DNA of 64,000 nt, from positions 15,922,501 through 15,986,500 of the forward strand of contig CM052360.1 in NCBI GenBank assembly GCA_028551475.1, written 5' to 3'. This DNA is from Casuarina equisetifolia (lineage: Eukaryota > Streptophyta > Magnoliopsida > Fagales > Casuarinaceae). Below, in pieces: positions 10,652 through 23,289 of the stretch. Below the pieces are notes generated by a model. It saw only the letters and a list, made by a program, of their open reading frames with translations. It was not told where the DNA came from and did not search any database. Both the position numbers and the translations under genes were made by a program. How positions within the stretch are numbered: position 1 is the stretch's first letter; each line of letters opens with the position of its first letter.

Positions 10652-11424
10652 GACACGATAACACCGAGATGTCCAGGACCTGCTAACTTACCATTGTGAT
10701 AGCAGTTGGTCGATTACTAATACTAATAATGTGTAGTTTAAAAACTCAACTATGAAGTACTAATCTTTATTCAATTTTAATGTCGCAAACAATTCCTTCA
10801 GACAGTCAAGAGCTCAAATCAATGTCAACAACTAAGAATCGAAAAGAAAAACGAAAACCTCAGACATCTTCAAAACTTCACAAAAGTCCCCGTTAAGACT
10901 TAGAATCAAAGTACTAGGGTCACATAAGCCGAAAAAACAGTGGCGAAACAAAACCCTAAAACCGTGCAAAACAAGGAGATGCATAGGAATTGAAATACGG
11001 AGAGAGTTGAGATATGAGAACCGAACCTTGTTGAATCGGAAAGCGTAGCTCCAAAGACACGGAAGAGAAAACAAACAGCTAAGCGAACAAACAGGGCAGT
11101 TTCAGCGGGGAGGATATGATCATCCTTCTCAACCAATTGGTGTCAACTTCGGACTCTGCTTTCCACGTTTCGAATCTACAATCAAATTCAAATCACGCCT
11201 CCGCTCTGACTGGTAGTAATAAATAAAAGATAATTACGTAAAAAAAGGACTAGGCTTTTGTGATTTTTCTTAATTCCAATGAATTGAATGGGATTCGCTT
11301 TACACGTGGAAAGTTAAGGCTCGAGTCTTTCTCTCTCTCAATAAATTTCCGAAACCCCTTTATTTATGATAATAGTTTTTCAAAATACCTCTACAATTGG
11401 GTATTATGTGATATCATCTATAGG

Positions 11425-12000
11425 TACAAAGTTTGATGGCAACAAATTTGGATAGCCAAAATACTATTTTATTTTCAAGCAAACAATCTTTTATTGATAG
11501 GAAATAGTTCAATGCACTGTTTACCTCTGATGCTGGCAAACCGATGTTTCAATGGAATAAAAGTAGTTTCTACCCCTGTAAGCCCGTTATGCCACGAATG
11601 GGTTATCAAATATCAAACAAAACTCAGCACATTCTATATCACTTCTTCCAACATGGTGATTATGTAAAAGAAATTTTGAATTTCCTATGAAGTTTGAAGA
11701 ACTCTAGACAATTGTGAGAGGAAATAAGTCTGCATTTGAGTTTTTCAAATTAACAAAAATGATTGAAGATCAACTAATTATTATTAGGTAACTAATAACA
11801 AAAAATGAATCTCAAATTCAACTTTTCAAAGAGTTGGATTTAGACTATGCCAACCTAGAAGATAATATTGCAATCGTCTCCCTAATTTATCCTATTTTGG
11901 GTGAGAGGAATTCCTTATTATTCTTCTCACAAATGAAGCATAACATGAGCTTATCAACTCTAAAGGAAGAACGAATAAGTCCAACTACAAAACAATAAAA
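11425..12000 (+). mobile_element. Possible decayed Copia gag fragment
   Basis: Plus-strand translation gives KFDGNKFG near 11428 and, after many stops, a stretch with LEDNIAIVSLIYPILGER followed by MSLSTLKEERIS. This resembles the Copia gag pattern of a substrate-like start and a late Leu-rich segment before the zinc knuckle. There are many stops and frame changes, and no LTRs were found. Confidence 0.35.
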
Positions 12001-15000
12001 AGAACAATAGTTTCTGGTGTTAATTATGTAAAAGAAAATAATACAAAACAAGTATTCAAAGTTTTAATTTCTTTGATTGTATTTATGATTGACTTGAGTA
12101 TGCTTTGAGACAAACTATTCATTTTCAATTTTACTTGATAGAGTTTTAAGTTAATAAAAAAAGAAAAAAAATAGGCTATTACATGTCTAGAGAAATTCAA
12201 TTACTCTTTTCAATAAGAAAATTAGAACATTAAATCCCACAACATTATTAGTCAATGGATAGAAATTCAAATCTATTTAACTATATTGATTACACACCTC
12301 TCTTAACATGCAAACCATTGCACATCTAATTTCATAGGCACAAACATATTTACCTCTTCATTTCCTAAAAAAGAACCCTTAGTACTAGTTATTTTAAACA
12401 ATATATAACAAAACCACCCTAATCTTTTCTTATGATAGTTGGGATGCCTTAGCCCAATGGTTGGCCAAGGTTGGTTAAAAAAGAAAATCCTATTGTATGA
12501 TAAAATGTTTTTGTGATGATGTCATGCCTTGTTAACAACCCTCTCAAATCATAAATATGTCACTTGCTCTAATCCTTACAAATAAATTGATCCTAAAAGA
12601 TGTAGTATCAATTTACAGAAGAGTAATGAGCTTATAGAACTTGAAGAGTCCAAACTTAGAGATAAAAAAAAAAAGGAAAAAGAAAAGAAGATCAATATGT
12701 AAGAAAACTAAATAATGGGAGAAAGTTTGCCAATGAGCAAAGCGAATTCTATATTTAGTTGTATTGTTTTAGTACAACATGGTGCCTATACAGTTGCTCT
12801 ATACAGTTTAATCATATAAGATAATTGACATATTCTAATAATTATAGTTTAATCATATATGCTCTTTACAGTTGTTTACTAGTTTATCTTGGTCACAAAT
12901 TTTATAAGAAGTCATTTCAATAAAGAACACATAAAGAAAAAGATGAATCATTGGAAACTTCAACTTTTAAAAATTAGATAATCATATCTTTTTTCAATTA
13001 ATTGAAAATCCATATGGCAAGAGAAGAATTCAAAAGGTACCTTTGGCACTCTAGAATAAAAATTAGCTCTTTGTGGATGATTGATGATGATTCTAAGCTA
13101 AGGATTCCTAGGGTGATTAGCAATGTCATCATACATAAATACCACTATATTTTCTTCCTTCAACCCACCTCTCTTCAACAACTGATATACATGACAGACA
13201 TAACTTGCACTCAAATCTAAATAAGTTAATCAATGTAATAAATGGTTCATTTGTTAGAAAAAAATCTCAAAAGCAAAGGAATTTTGGAAGCCTCATGTTG
13301 GTAGTTTTCCAGTTTGGATGAACTAGAAACAAGAATTGCCCATCATGTACTCTTTTCTTTTTTATCATCTTTTGGTTTATCCTTTATTGGAAGCACTTAA
13401 GTCCACATCAATTCAATTCCAAAAAGTAGCAATGCCGATATGAACAAAACAATGACGTACTAAAAAAGAAAAGCCATGAATTAAACAAACCCAAGGGAAA
13501 AGATAAAGAATGAGAAAAAATATGAGAACAAAACATAGAAAAACCAACAATTATTGAAAGACATATTTAAGAAAAAATAAGTTATAAAACAAAGAGGAAA
13601 AAAAATCAAGTAAGCCACAATAAAAATTAAAAAAAAAAACAAAATAGAAGTTGTGATGAATATTTAATGGCAATAACTAGCTAAGCTCAATTCAAGAAGG
13701 TAGACCAGAAGTACTATTTAAAATTATTCAAATTCTTGAAACATTAAGGTATATTTATATTTTGTAGCCACCACCAATTTTTTCTTCAAAGAACACATGT
13801 AAACTCTTAAAATTAAGGTTTTAGATTTATAATAAAAAGCAATTGTATGCACAATTGTCAGGCAACTCAATATGTCATAGGCACCATGAGCTTGTATAAG
13901 TAATATAATGGGAATTACTAACTTAACTCTAAAATCTAGATTTGTTTCAAACAAAATCTTAGGAACAAATATCATCATACAGTTTTCATGACATATTTTT
14001 TGTATCAAATGTATATTCCCATCTAATTCGATACAAATTTATCAATTCATTATATTAATCCAAAACAACACAATCTAAACAACCTGGTTCAACCTTGTGC
14101 TACTATAGATAAAGGAATTTGAAACTAATCTTACAAATTCCATGTCAAACTTAAGTTTGGGCTAGAAACATTTAACCCTTTTTCTATTTCTTCTAGATTG
14201 GCCACTAGTTAGAATTCAAAATCAAAAACATCCCAACCATGGAAATACATAAAATAGCACACCAAGATGGCATCGCCAACAATATTGTGGAACACCCAAC
14301 CCTCACTCTAACAACACACCAAATACTTAACAAACATTTACAATGTAAAATATAGGATGCACAATCCTTTCATAGGTACACACATATTCACTCTAAGCAA
14401 CCTTTAAGAAAGTAAACAATACGAAGTCATCAAACTACACAACAAAACCCAAATACAAAGAGATAAGAACAATTCTCCTAGCCAAGGCAACCTATAATAT
14501 GTGCTCTTTCCAAATCTCACCCAAACCACCTATGATAATCAAGCCAACTAGTAATGCAATTCTAAATCATGAAATAGCAACGCATATACAAGTTAGGATT
14601 TGTTTCACATAACCCAAAAAAATTAAAAAAGAGAGACACATAAAATAATCCACAATTGATTTAGTAGAAATCTATTTCAATTCAACTAGAAGCTACACAA
14701 AACACCAACCAATGCCATTCCAAATTCTCATAAATGTGACCACCCACCCAACGAAATGCAATCACAATAGGACCACTTCAATTGCAATGTGAAACTAATC
14801 TTCTAAAGGGATTGCAATTTGAATTCAGAAGTTGACATGTGTTTGGGAAAAGAAGATTATATACAACAACTAGTGATGTGATTTTGAATTAAAAATCATT
14901 CAACTATCAATAATTCTCATTAGTCCTATCATCCCTTAATCTTGTCCTGTTTATAGCTTTATCAATTCAGAAATACATCATTCACGATTATTCTATGGAT

Positions 15001-15218
15001 TAAGAAGAAGGAAATGTTAGCAAATATTTCTTTAAACAAGGCTCTTTTTTAGGATCAAAGCACCAATCATAAAGAAAACAAGTGGGTTTCATGAAATGTA
15101 CTAAAAGCAAGAGGAAAACATACCAAATTTATATGTTTCTTGAGTTGTAAGTTGGTACTAAGTGTTTTATTCTATTCTTTCCAAATACTAGCTTGATGAG
15201 GTAGCCAAAACTGTTTAA

Positions 15219-15486
15219 GTGTGTGAATGTTGTGGTGTGATTTTGTGAACATGTGTTTGTGTTTTTTAACTAGGCAAGAAAAAGTAAGTGACATGGCAAA
15301 AACGCCTTAAAGGGCATTTTCGAAAGGCAACGAACGGTGGATTGTTGAAAAGCTTCTCTCATTTACGTGAATAGTAACACAAATGTGTGAACACTATGGT
15401 GTGATTTTGTGAATGTGTGTTTGCGTTTCTAATGGAGAGAGAAAAAGTAACTAGTGTAGCAAAAATGCCTTGAAAGGCATTTTTCC
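15219..15486. repeat. Two diverged direct repeats, each ending in a hairpin
   Basis: Segments at about 15219-15330 and 15384-15486 share GGTGTGATTTTGTGAA, GTGTTTG and a terminal inverted repeat. In the second copy the hairpin has perfect 9-bp arms, AAAAATGCC and GGCATTTTT, around TTGAAA; the first has one arm mismatch. No coding capacity is seen. They may be relics of a small non-autonomous element. Confidence 0.6.
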
Positions 15487-16773
15487 ACAACCAAAATGTA
15501 ATATAAAAAGATAACCATCATTGTCTCCAAATTTCTTTATGCAATAAGCTTTAGTGTATTTAAAAGAAGAGTTAGATGGGGATAGCCAATTAGTAAAAGT
15601 GTTCATATAAATAGCCTCACTTATTAAAGTTTATAAGATGGACAAAAGCTCACACTAGCCAACATCACATATGTAACAAGAGCAATATGTGTACAACATG
15701 TGTATAATTAAAATAGACCAATAGAATTGCATTGATTCGCTATAATAGAAAGTATTAATTTATGCTTATAGAAATAAGCCTATATTACATGAACTCATGT
15801 AATGAGCCAACATGAAAAGGAAAATGGATTCGCAAGGTTTTTTAACAAATGTAGACCAAGAAAAAGCAAGGCCTAAGACGACAATGCAAAGATTCCATTC
15901 GCACATAGTGTTGCCAAGGTCTTCTCTGTAAGGGTTGGGGAACACAATGCCCACAGGAGGCACCTTGGGGATGGAGAAGCGTGGTAAAGGCGGCAAAGGA
16001 GTAGAGGGAGGTGGTAAATTTGAAGGAATGAATGGAGAGATTATTGAGAGAAATGCCAATATGTGTATGGCTATGCCTATGACTACGAAAATGGAGGAAC
16101 TCTAGACTGAGCTAAAGTGACAGCTAGTTTTTCTTCCATGCATGCTAAGTTCCCACCCAAACGATTGATTAGGAGAGGGATTTGGACGTGTTAAGCATCA
16201 TAACTTTTCTTAGGTCTCTCCAATTTTAATCTTCACAATTCCTTTTCTTTTAATTTTTATTGAAAACAATGATAGAGGTGGATAATGGTTGAATTTCTAC
16301 ACAAGCACTATTTTTTTTTCTTTTTAAGTAAAATGATAAAATTAAATTAGAATTCAGTAGCATAAAAATCACCATGCTATCGTTAATGAACGTCAAGGTT
16401 TTGCCAATTGAAGTTTCGACAGATCCAGCTTCAACGTAATCTTTGCAATGCACGAGACACACTTAAAAAGATGGCTCATGAGTGGGAGAAAGAAAAGCCT
16501 TATCAATCGTGAATCTCCTAAATGGACAACCACTTTTACACGACATTTTGGAGAGACAAAAAGGCTTATAATTGATGATGCTTTGATTTTGATAGTATTA
16601 GCAAATAAAGGGAAATTCTAAGGATTCTAAGGTAGGTTGGTATGTAGGCATTTGGCCTTTTTTTAAAGATTATTTTATTCTTTATATTTATTCAAGATAT
16701 GATTATTTTGTTCAAATTTTTTTATCATTACTAAAACTTATCAAGATATCATTCTTATTTTTATTAGGCAAAT

Positions 16774-16780
16774 AAAAAAA
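16774..16780 (-). terminator. Pol III terminator of tRNA-Glu
   Basis: A run of seven T on the minus strand begins a few bases after the tRNA 3' end, as pol III termination requires. Confidence 0.7.
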
Positions 16781-16783
16781 TTT

Positions 16784-16855
16784 TCCGTTGCCGGGACTTG
16801 AACCCGGGTCTCTCGGGTGAGAGCCGAGTATCCTAACCACCTAGACTACAACGGA
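16784..16855 (-). tRNA. trnE-CUC: tRNA-Glu (anticodon CUC)
   Basis: The 72-nt minus-strand sequence folds as a standard cloverleaf. The acceptor stem is TCCGTTG/CAACGGA, the D arm contains GGTGGTTAGGAT, the anticodon stem CTCGG/CCGAG encloses CTCTCAC (anticodon CTC), and the T arm has GGTTCAAGTCC. No CCA is encoded, as expected for a nuclear gene. CAACT just upstream fits the plant pol III CAA initiation motif, and a T7 run just downstream serves as terminator. No intron. Confidence 0.97.
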
Positions 16856-18395
16856 AGTTGCTGATGACATTATAACTCAAAATTAAGTAAACTTCTACGT
16901 TTCTCTCTACCTTTGATCAATTTTCAATAATAGTATGAAGCCACGAGGATTTTGTTTCCCCTTCCATTTCCAAACACAGGGCTTTTGACACTAGAACAGA
17001 ACTTGTTTCTATCACTTGTAGCTCAATCTGTCAATATTTTGAAGCGGCTTGAACTCGCACACAACGGCCATGCCCTCTAGTCACAGCCGCAAGTTCGAAA
17101 AGTAACCACAACCACAAGTATAAATGAAACTCATCCTACTGTTACTGTCCACCAATCTTCTTCAGTATGGGATGGGGCCAATTAATTTGCATATTATATG
17201 AATACCACTGTGAAGGTGGCCCATAGAAGGTGCCGTTGTTTCAATCCCACCGTTCCTGAATAGAAATGTTTTTGCTTTGCCTGGTTTTAAATCATCCATG
17301 GCCTAGCGAATCCACACGTTGAGAAAATGGTACAGATATCGCACAAGAGGACAGCAGGCTGGTCATTGAAGGACGGTGGTCGTTTTCTATGCAAGACAAC
17401 CCTAAAGGCAAGTAAATGAACCCGGCATGAAGAGAGATCTGTGGTAACCAGAGCTGATGAAACCAATCAATACGGTTTGTGGCAAACGGAGCTGCTAGCT
17501 GCTTCTCACTGCGCTTAAAAAACTCTGGTAGGTAACGAGCATGATGACAGTTCAACTACTTCAACCAGAGGCCTTTCGGTTGTGATTATCTGTACCTGCA
17601 AAGGGTTCGTTCACTTCTATGGCTTTGCCTTAAACTTAGACAATTTTCTGGGATGAACAGTCATTCTTTCCAGAGTAATAAAACAAGTATGATAGCACTC
17701 TGTTTCTTCTCTCGTGACTTCACAAAACCCCACCTGTATCACGGATGAACTTGGCAACTACCAAGCTTGTGGGTGGAGAACTGGCCCCCTACTAACTGTT
17801 GAAACTTGCTCTGATATAAGACGCAGGCTCGAACCAACACAATCATAATTTGTCTGGAGCACAGTTCCAGAACCCAATCCGAGAGCTATTATGATAGTAG
17901 TTTGGAACATCCATAACTTCTTTCCTTGTTTCTTCCACTTAGAAAAGATCCTAATTTCATCTTTTGAGTGATTAAAAAAGGGTTCAGTTACCTAACTTCA
18001 TGTCCAACTTCCCTGCTTTGAAGCCATTTGTCCTGGTCCTCTTATTACCTACTAAGCGGAAGAAACAGAGCATTGCAGCGTGTTCTATTGGTTTGATTTT
18101 TGATTTCGTCAATGGAAATATGGAAATTTATAGAATATTGGGCAGAAGGAACACAAGGTAAATAATTCCATTAATTTCCACATATTGAATGAGCAGTCTT
18201 CGATGTTACACCTTGGAATAAGCTCCTTTTTTTCCCTTTTCTTTCCATTTCAAATCCTTTGTAATTCAAAAATGAAGCAGATAACTAAAAATAAGCCTCT
18301 TCCCTCTCGGTTTGCTCAAGACGAGAGGCATCTTTTCCCCATTCTCAAATGCTGAGAGTTATGAATTTTATCTACAAAAACGAGCTGAATTTGTG
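16856..18395. other. Region between tRNA-Glu and the endoglucanase
   Basis: No certain gene. The part near 18200-18395 should be the 3'UTR of the minus-strand endoglucanase. A minus-strand ORF at 17292-17555 has a short kinase-tail-like string but no support around it. The rest shows nothing recognisable. Confidence 0.45.
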
Positions 18396-20588
18396 TTAAA
18401 CAGGGTTGGGGTTGGCCACAAGGAATGCTAGAACCCCAACCAACGGTGCATTGATGTAGGTGGTGGGTTCGGACTTCTTAAAATCGACTCGATTATCATC
18501 ATAGATGTCGTCCTCCCCTGGTCCTCCCACCACAGCACCCACAAGGATATTGGGGTTTGGATTTGTTGAGTTGAAGTAGAAAGAACCCTCCTTGCAGGCG
18601 ATGAATTCAGGATGGTCTTTAATGGAAGGCAGCGACGAGCCACGATGGTGAATACGTTGCGGGTAGTAGTCACCATATCCCACCATATACGACAGACCTT
18701 TGGGGTTATCACCGAGGATGTAATCAACCTGGCGCTTAGCCTTTTGGCGAAGGGTGCTTGCACTTACAACTACGTTGCCGCAGTCAATAGATTGAGACGT
18801 TCGATCAAGGTAATTGGCATAGACCAGTGAAAGGAATGCTATCGATGTCGCATGCTGCAAGTTGCTGCCGCCGGGCTTGTAAATGAGTCCGCCGGGAGAG
18901 TACTCTATGTGTAAAGAAGATGATTCCGGTATGAGGGTGCACATGAAGCTGTCAGCCGATGCTTTGTACGATTGAAGAGAGTACATTCCTTCAAGAACTT
19001 CCTGAAAAGATCATCGATCCAAGCTGTAAGATATCTGCAAGATCTTGTGCTGGGAATGTACTTCTATATGAAGGATTCAAATTAGTCTAACCTTAGAGAC
19101 CAAAACGTTAAGCCCTGCGTGTTTGTTGTCCCAACCAAATTCATTGATGTTGTCGTCGGCACCGAGGGTCTTGCCATTGCTTTGAATGTAGTCGAGGTAT
19201 GTCTCTTCCTTAGTAGCTCTCCTCAGCCATGATGCTCCCCATAGCAGCTCATCCTGTTCAATCCCAGGTCAAAAACCAGGAAGCAATGTTGTTTGTTTAG
19301 CAATGGAAAACACCAATTAAAGCGATGTTTTTCTTACCTGGTAACCATCAAAATCGCAGTAAAATGGGCAGGCACCACCTTTGATATTGGAGTTATCGCT
19401 GTAAGCTCCTCTATAACTATCTGCGAACTTAAAAGCAGTGATGGCATTTCGCAGCAGAGTGTCGGAATACCCCGGGTCCGATGATCGGAATGCTATCGAT
19501 GAAGCTGCTAGAGCCGCTGCTGTCTCTCCTGCAACATCAGAAGCTGGATTCGGTGCATCAACGGCATAAACAGTCCTTTCAGTGTCCATATCTTCTGGTC
19601 TTTCCCAACAATTGTGGTCCTTGTTTGGATCGCCCACCTACATGGTTGAAAAAGTACATCATCAATGCAAAGCACAATAATATGCTAGCATCTTTACGTC
19701 CATTACTAACTACCTATCACGGCCAACTGCGGCGCGTGAACCCACATATCATTACTAGGTCAATTGATATCTCATCAATACGAAGCAGACTCGGCCTCCA
19801 AGAGGGCCACTCAAATTAAAGACTTAAAAGTAGAAACGAATAACATGGTCCACTCTTCTTACGTGATGAACGTACGAAAAGCTCCAAAGATAGAAATTAG
19901 TGCAGAATCCCAAGATTACGTATAAACCAAGGCTTTATTGGAGACTGCAAAAGACGAAGTCCAAGATGGGTGAATCCGATTTCCAACACCAATTAACCCA
20001 TAAAAGAGTTGTTGACTGAAAGGTCAAGAACACGACAACCAAGTGGACTCCGTGAGTCCAAAGAACCACATTCTTCCACCCATTTCTGGATTAGTTCAAC
20101 TAAGCCATGAAGACTTGCTCCCACTAGTTTACCCCAGCATTAATTTACAAACCCACCCCGGTCAAGTCAGAATTTACCTGCACAAAAATCCGGTTAGGCT
20201 GAGACACCATCTTGAGCAAGTAGTCCGTGGCCCAACGGATGGCCACCAAAGCGTTCCGAAGCTCATTCGGGGGCATCAAGTCGCCGAACTCGATCACGCT
20301 CCAGGCCAACAATGTCGTCGTGAAGGCCATTGGGAAGCCGAACTTGACGTTGTCGCCGGCGTCGTAGTACCCTCCAGTCAAGTCAGTGTTGTACATCCAG
20401 CCATCGCTTAGTCCGGAGTTGGCGCGCCAAGTGATTCGTTGGTCTTGTGGCAAGAAACCCGAGCGCTGGCCCTCAAAGAATAGGATGGACTTCGATAATG
20501 CGTCTAAATAGTCATGGCTGCTGGCTGCGAAACTTGGCAACCCGAGGAGGAGAACAGGAAGGAGAAGATGAGTAAAGGAAATAGTCAT
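18396..20588 (-). CDS. GH9B: Secreted GH9 endo-1,4-beta-glucanase (class B)
   Basis: Four exons join in frame: 20178-20588, 19338-19637, 19092-19253 and 18396-19001, giving 492 aa. Residues 1 to about 22 are a signal peptide (hydrophobic [14 protein letters not shown]). The GH9 catalytic domain fills the rest. It has [19 protein letters not shown] with the catalytic Asp pair near the N-terminus, [11 protein letters not shown] with the active-site His, and [11 protein letters not shown] followed by [13 protein letters not shown] with the catalytic Asp/Glu. There is no N-terminal membrane anchor (class A) and no C-terminal CBM49 (class C), so it is a secreted class B enzyme. Such enzymes cut beta-1,4-glucans in the cell wall during growth, abscission or ripening. 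The ATG was chosen because the signal peptide follows it directly; the frame stays open upstream, but without family resemblance. No disablement is seen. Confidence 0.96.
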
Positions 20589-22423
20589 TTCTAAGGGTTG
20601 TTGGGGGGATGATCTTGGTTGCCTTAGCGAGTGAATGTCTAGGTGGAGGGACTTTGGGGTTGGTTTTATTTGCTCAGTGATGATGAGTGTCACGGGCAAG
20701 GAAGATAGTAGACTGGAGGGAAGGGCCTGGCGCGTAACTTTATGCGCCGACACTGTGCGATTTGTCAGTGAAGGCTCACATGCAGCCACAAATGTTGTTC
20801 TGAGCATAATACATGTACGCGAGCGACAAAAGTCTTTTCGGTGGGGTCGGATTTGCTGATTACCACAGTGGATGGGAGTCAGCAAATTGCTTTAGTTTAA
20901 GTGCGGCTTTGGGGTGAGTTTGACACCACACTCACACTCTCGATGCTTGGCTTCAACCTTTAGCTGATACAAAAATTCCAGCAACCTTCTTTGGCGGCCT
21001 CAGATTTGTTTAAGGACGTTGGTTTTAAGTCGCTTTTGTTCTCAATTACTGAATTTGGACCCATCAATTCCAAATCAACAGGTTTAGACTAAAACTATTG
21101 AATGAAGCTTAAACAGCACCTCATGATTATGGTTAGATGAGACAAAAAGGACCAGAGTTGTTTTGAAAAATCTTCTTCCTTCCGTGCTTTCAAATTTTGG
21201 ATGAAATCCACAGTGGTTTCTTATTATTCTAGACTGGGACATCTTTTCAGGACAGTGGGCTTGTGTATGTCGTACACGCTTCTTAAAAGAGAGTGGGGAT
21301 TGTAGCTTTCGGTAAAAGTGTTTTGGGAGTGCAGAGTTGAGTGGATTCGAAGTATACAGAGGGATGAGGACGAAGATACAAGATATTCTTATCCCTCAGC
21401 CAAAGCTAAATGAAGAAGAAGGCGGCGTATGCTCCGAATCTTGCTTTTTGGGAAAAAAAAATCGCAGTCATCTATACGAATGGAATTTGCATAAAGAAGC
21501 AGAGGACTACCACTAGTAGAGCTAATTCTACTGGCTCTACTGCTAAGCCACAATCTAAAGAGCTGGATATATACTGACAAAAGAGGTCATTTAAGTGCGA
21601 AGAAAACCATCCGAGGATTAATTACTTTGGGAAGAAGATATGGCAATTTGGCAAGCTTTTCAGCTTTGGCACTTCTATGGCCTCCCACTGATAGGACTCA
21701 TCATCTGTTAGAATTTTATAATTTGCGGCTTCTTATCCACATACAACATCGTGGGAGCAATCTTGCACTGCAAATTGCTGCTAAAAAGGTATCGTTACAG
21801 AGTACACGTCTCAGTTTATGTCTCCTTCATTTTCAATGGAGATAAAACCGAAGTATAAATGAATTTCATAAGCCGAAACCAAGAAAAGAAGAAAGCTTGG
21901 CCTTGTTATTTTATTGGACAGCCAACTGCAATGTTGCTGTCGTTATTGCCAATCATATGCCTCGCCTGAGCTTGCGTGCAGTAATATTCCTTTGCAAGTT
22001 GCAACCTCATGTTGGTCCATTGCCTACAAAGGGGATGCCACTTTTTAGCTGGTGCGTGACTTTGCCATTGTTGCAAGTAAGGGAATCTGACACTGGTTCA
22101 TGATAACATAAATTTCCTGCAACTTTTTTTGATAAACGAAGAAGGTTGTTTCTTAAAGTTGGGCCAGATTAAGTTGCCAAGCCTAAATACAGTTACCTGG
22201 AGATTATCAAGGTTTATATCTCAAGTTATGAGTTTAAAGAGCCAACTTTAAACATTTTTCCTTTTGGCATAATCTATTCTTTTGTTCTTAAGGATGGTAT
22301 TAAAGAGAAAACGATTGTTAAAACATGTATATTATTTTGATGATGATTAAAGATGCAAAAGAAAAATAACTATCATCATAAATACCAACATCAGGATATG
22401 TCATTAAGCTGCAGTTGCCACCA
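20589..22423. other. Region between the endoglucanase and the SKIP16-like 3' end
   Basis: The first 200 bases should hold the endoglucanase promoter; an AAATAAAA at about 20661-20672 on the minus strand is a weak TATA candidate. ORFs at 21627-22103 have no recognisable domains. Nothing else is seen. Confidence 0.45.
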
Positions 22424-22502
22424 TCAGAAAACATAGTCGGGCAACTGGAGGGGAAACCTTGTCACTTCAACTTCAAATGGAGCACCTTTTGGGCTTGTCA
22501 AC

Positions 22503-23059
22503 CTACAAATGGTCAGTTTTCACGCTCAAAATCAGTCGAATTTATCCCAGAACATTAGTGAAGCCTAGAGCTAAAACCTCCGACACAACCAACATGTACT
22601 GAACTATTTCACGACCATTATGCAGCTGTTACACGTAGCATCTATGGTCACATCCACACAACCAAAACACCAGTCACAGGTCTTACAATGGATTGCTATG
22701 ATTTTACTAATAGCACATAAAAGATTCTACGTAAAACTTTATTCATCCACAATAAGGATAATCTAAAAAACTCCAATCTCATATATTAATAAATAAATAA
22801 AATGGATTAGATTCAGGAGTAAATAAAAGAAACTACTTCATAGCAGATTACGCACAAGCATTATATAGGCGCACATCACGTGCACAAAAACTTTAGCCTC
22901 GTATTCACAAGACCTTGCAGTCTGCCTAGCTTCCTCATTAATGCCCTTCTGTGCACTTAAATCTGGAAAGCTAAACCCAAGACAAACATGGCTATCTGCG
23001 TTATTTCCATGTTTGTTGAGCCTATTAGCTTCTATAGTTCAACTCGAGTAGCTGTAGAA
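22503..23059 (-). other. Intron of the SKIP16-like gene, 3' part
   Basis: This lies between the acceptor of the last SKIP16-like exon and the inserted Copia element. No other feature is seen. Confidence 0.55.
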
Positions 23060-23287
23060 TGTAATAAAATGAAATACTTGGAGAGAGAGAGAATGCGAGT
23101 GTGCGAATTGCTTCTATATTTGATTAATTCAAATTGTACAATGTGGATCTCTACTTATACACCGAGGGTTAATCTATCTATGGTAGACATAATAATTACA
23201 AGGTATAATCCCATAATATACCGGATTCTCTTCCTAACGTTATTATTACATAATCAACTAATATGGCAATATATCATATTCTTAACA
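23060..23287 (-). repeat. 3' LTR of the 23-28.6 kb Copia element
   Basis: 228 bp, about 96% identical to 28375-28602. It is downstream in the element's orientation, next to the polypurine tract. Confidence 0.97.
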
Positions 23288-23289
23288 CT

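Larger units (their letters stand above)
9307..11028 (-). other. 5'UTR intron of the acidic-protein gene
   Basis: The acceptor TTTTCAG ends at 9307. A candidate donor, AAG followed by GTTCGG, lies at 11028 on the minus strand, with a leader exon upstream of it to about 11150. The 1.7-kb intron holds a T/G-rich low-complexity tract (9805-9850), two SINE copies and a 107-bp tandem duplication. The acceptor is well supported; the donor is inferred. Confidence 0.45.
11140..16783. other. AT-rich region without a clear gene
   Basis: Apart from a possible fossil Copia gag (11425-12000) and a pair of hairpin-ending repeats (15219-15486), nothing is recognised. ORFs here are short and of low complexity. 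A minus-strand frame at 15766-16059, with a hydrophobic start and a Pro-rich stretch, could be a small gene, but no family is recognised and no convincing upstream ATG was found. Confidence 0.5.

Noticed and set aside
15766-16059. Hydrophobic, Pro-rich 97-codon minus-strand frame
   Set aside because: No family, splice site or convincing start could be identified; it is kept only as a note in the region entry.
17292-17555. Minus-strand ORF with a string resembling the end of receptor kinases (CIEN-x-RPSM)
   Set aside because: The match is short, the rest of the frame does not look like a kinase, and no neighbouring kinase exon was found.
20586-20885. Longer N-terminus for the endoglucanase
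   Set aside because: The frame is open upstream, but the added residues are unlike the family and would bury the clear signal peptide starting at 20588.
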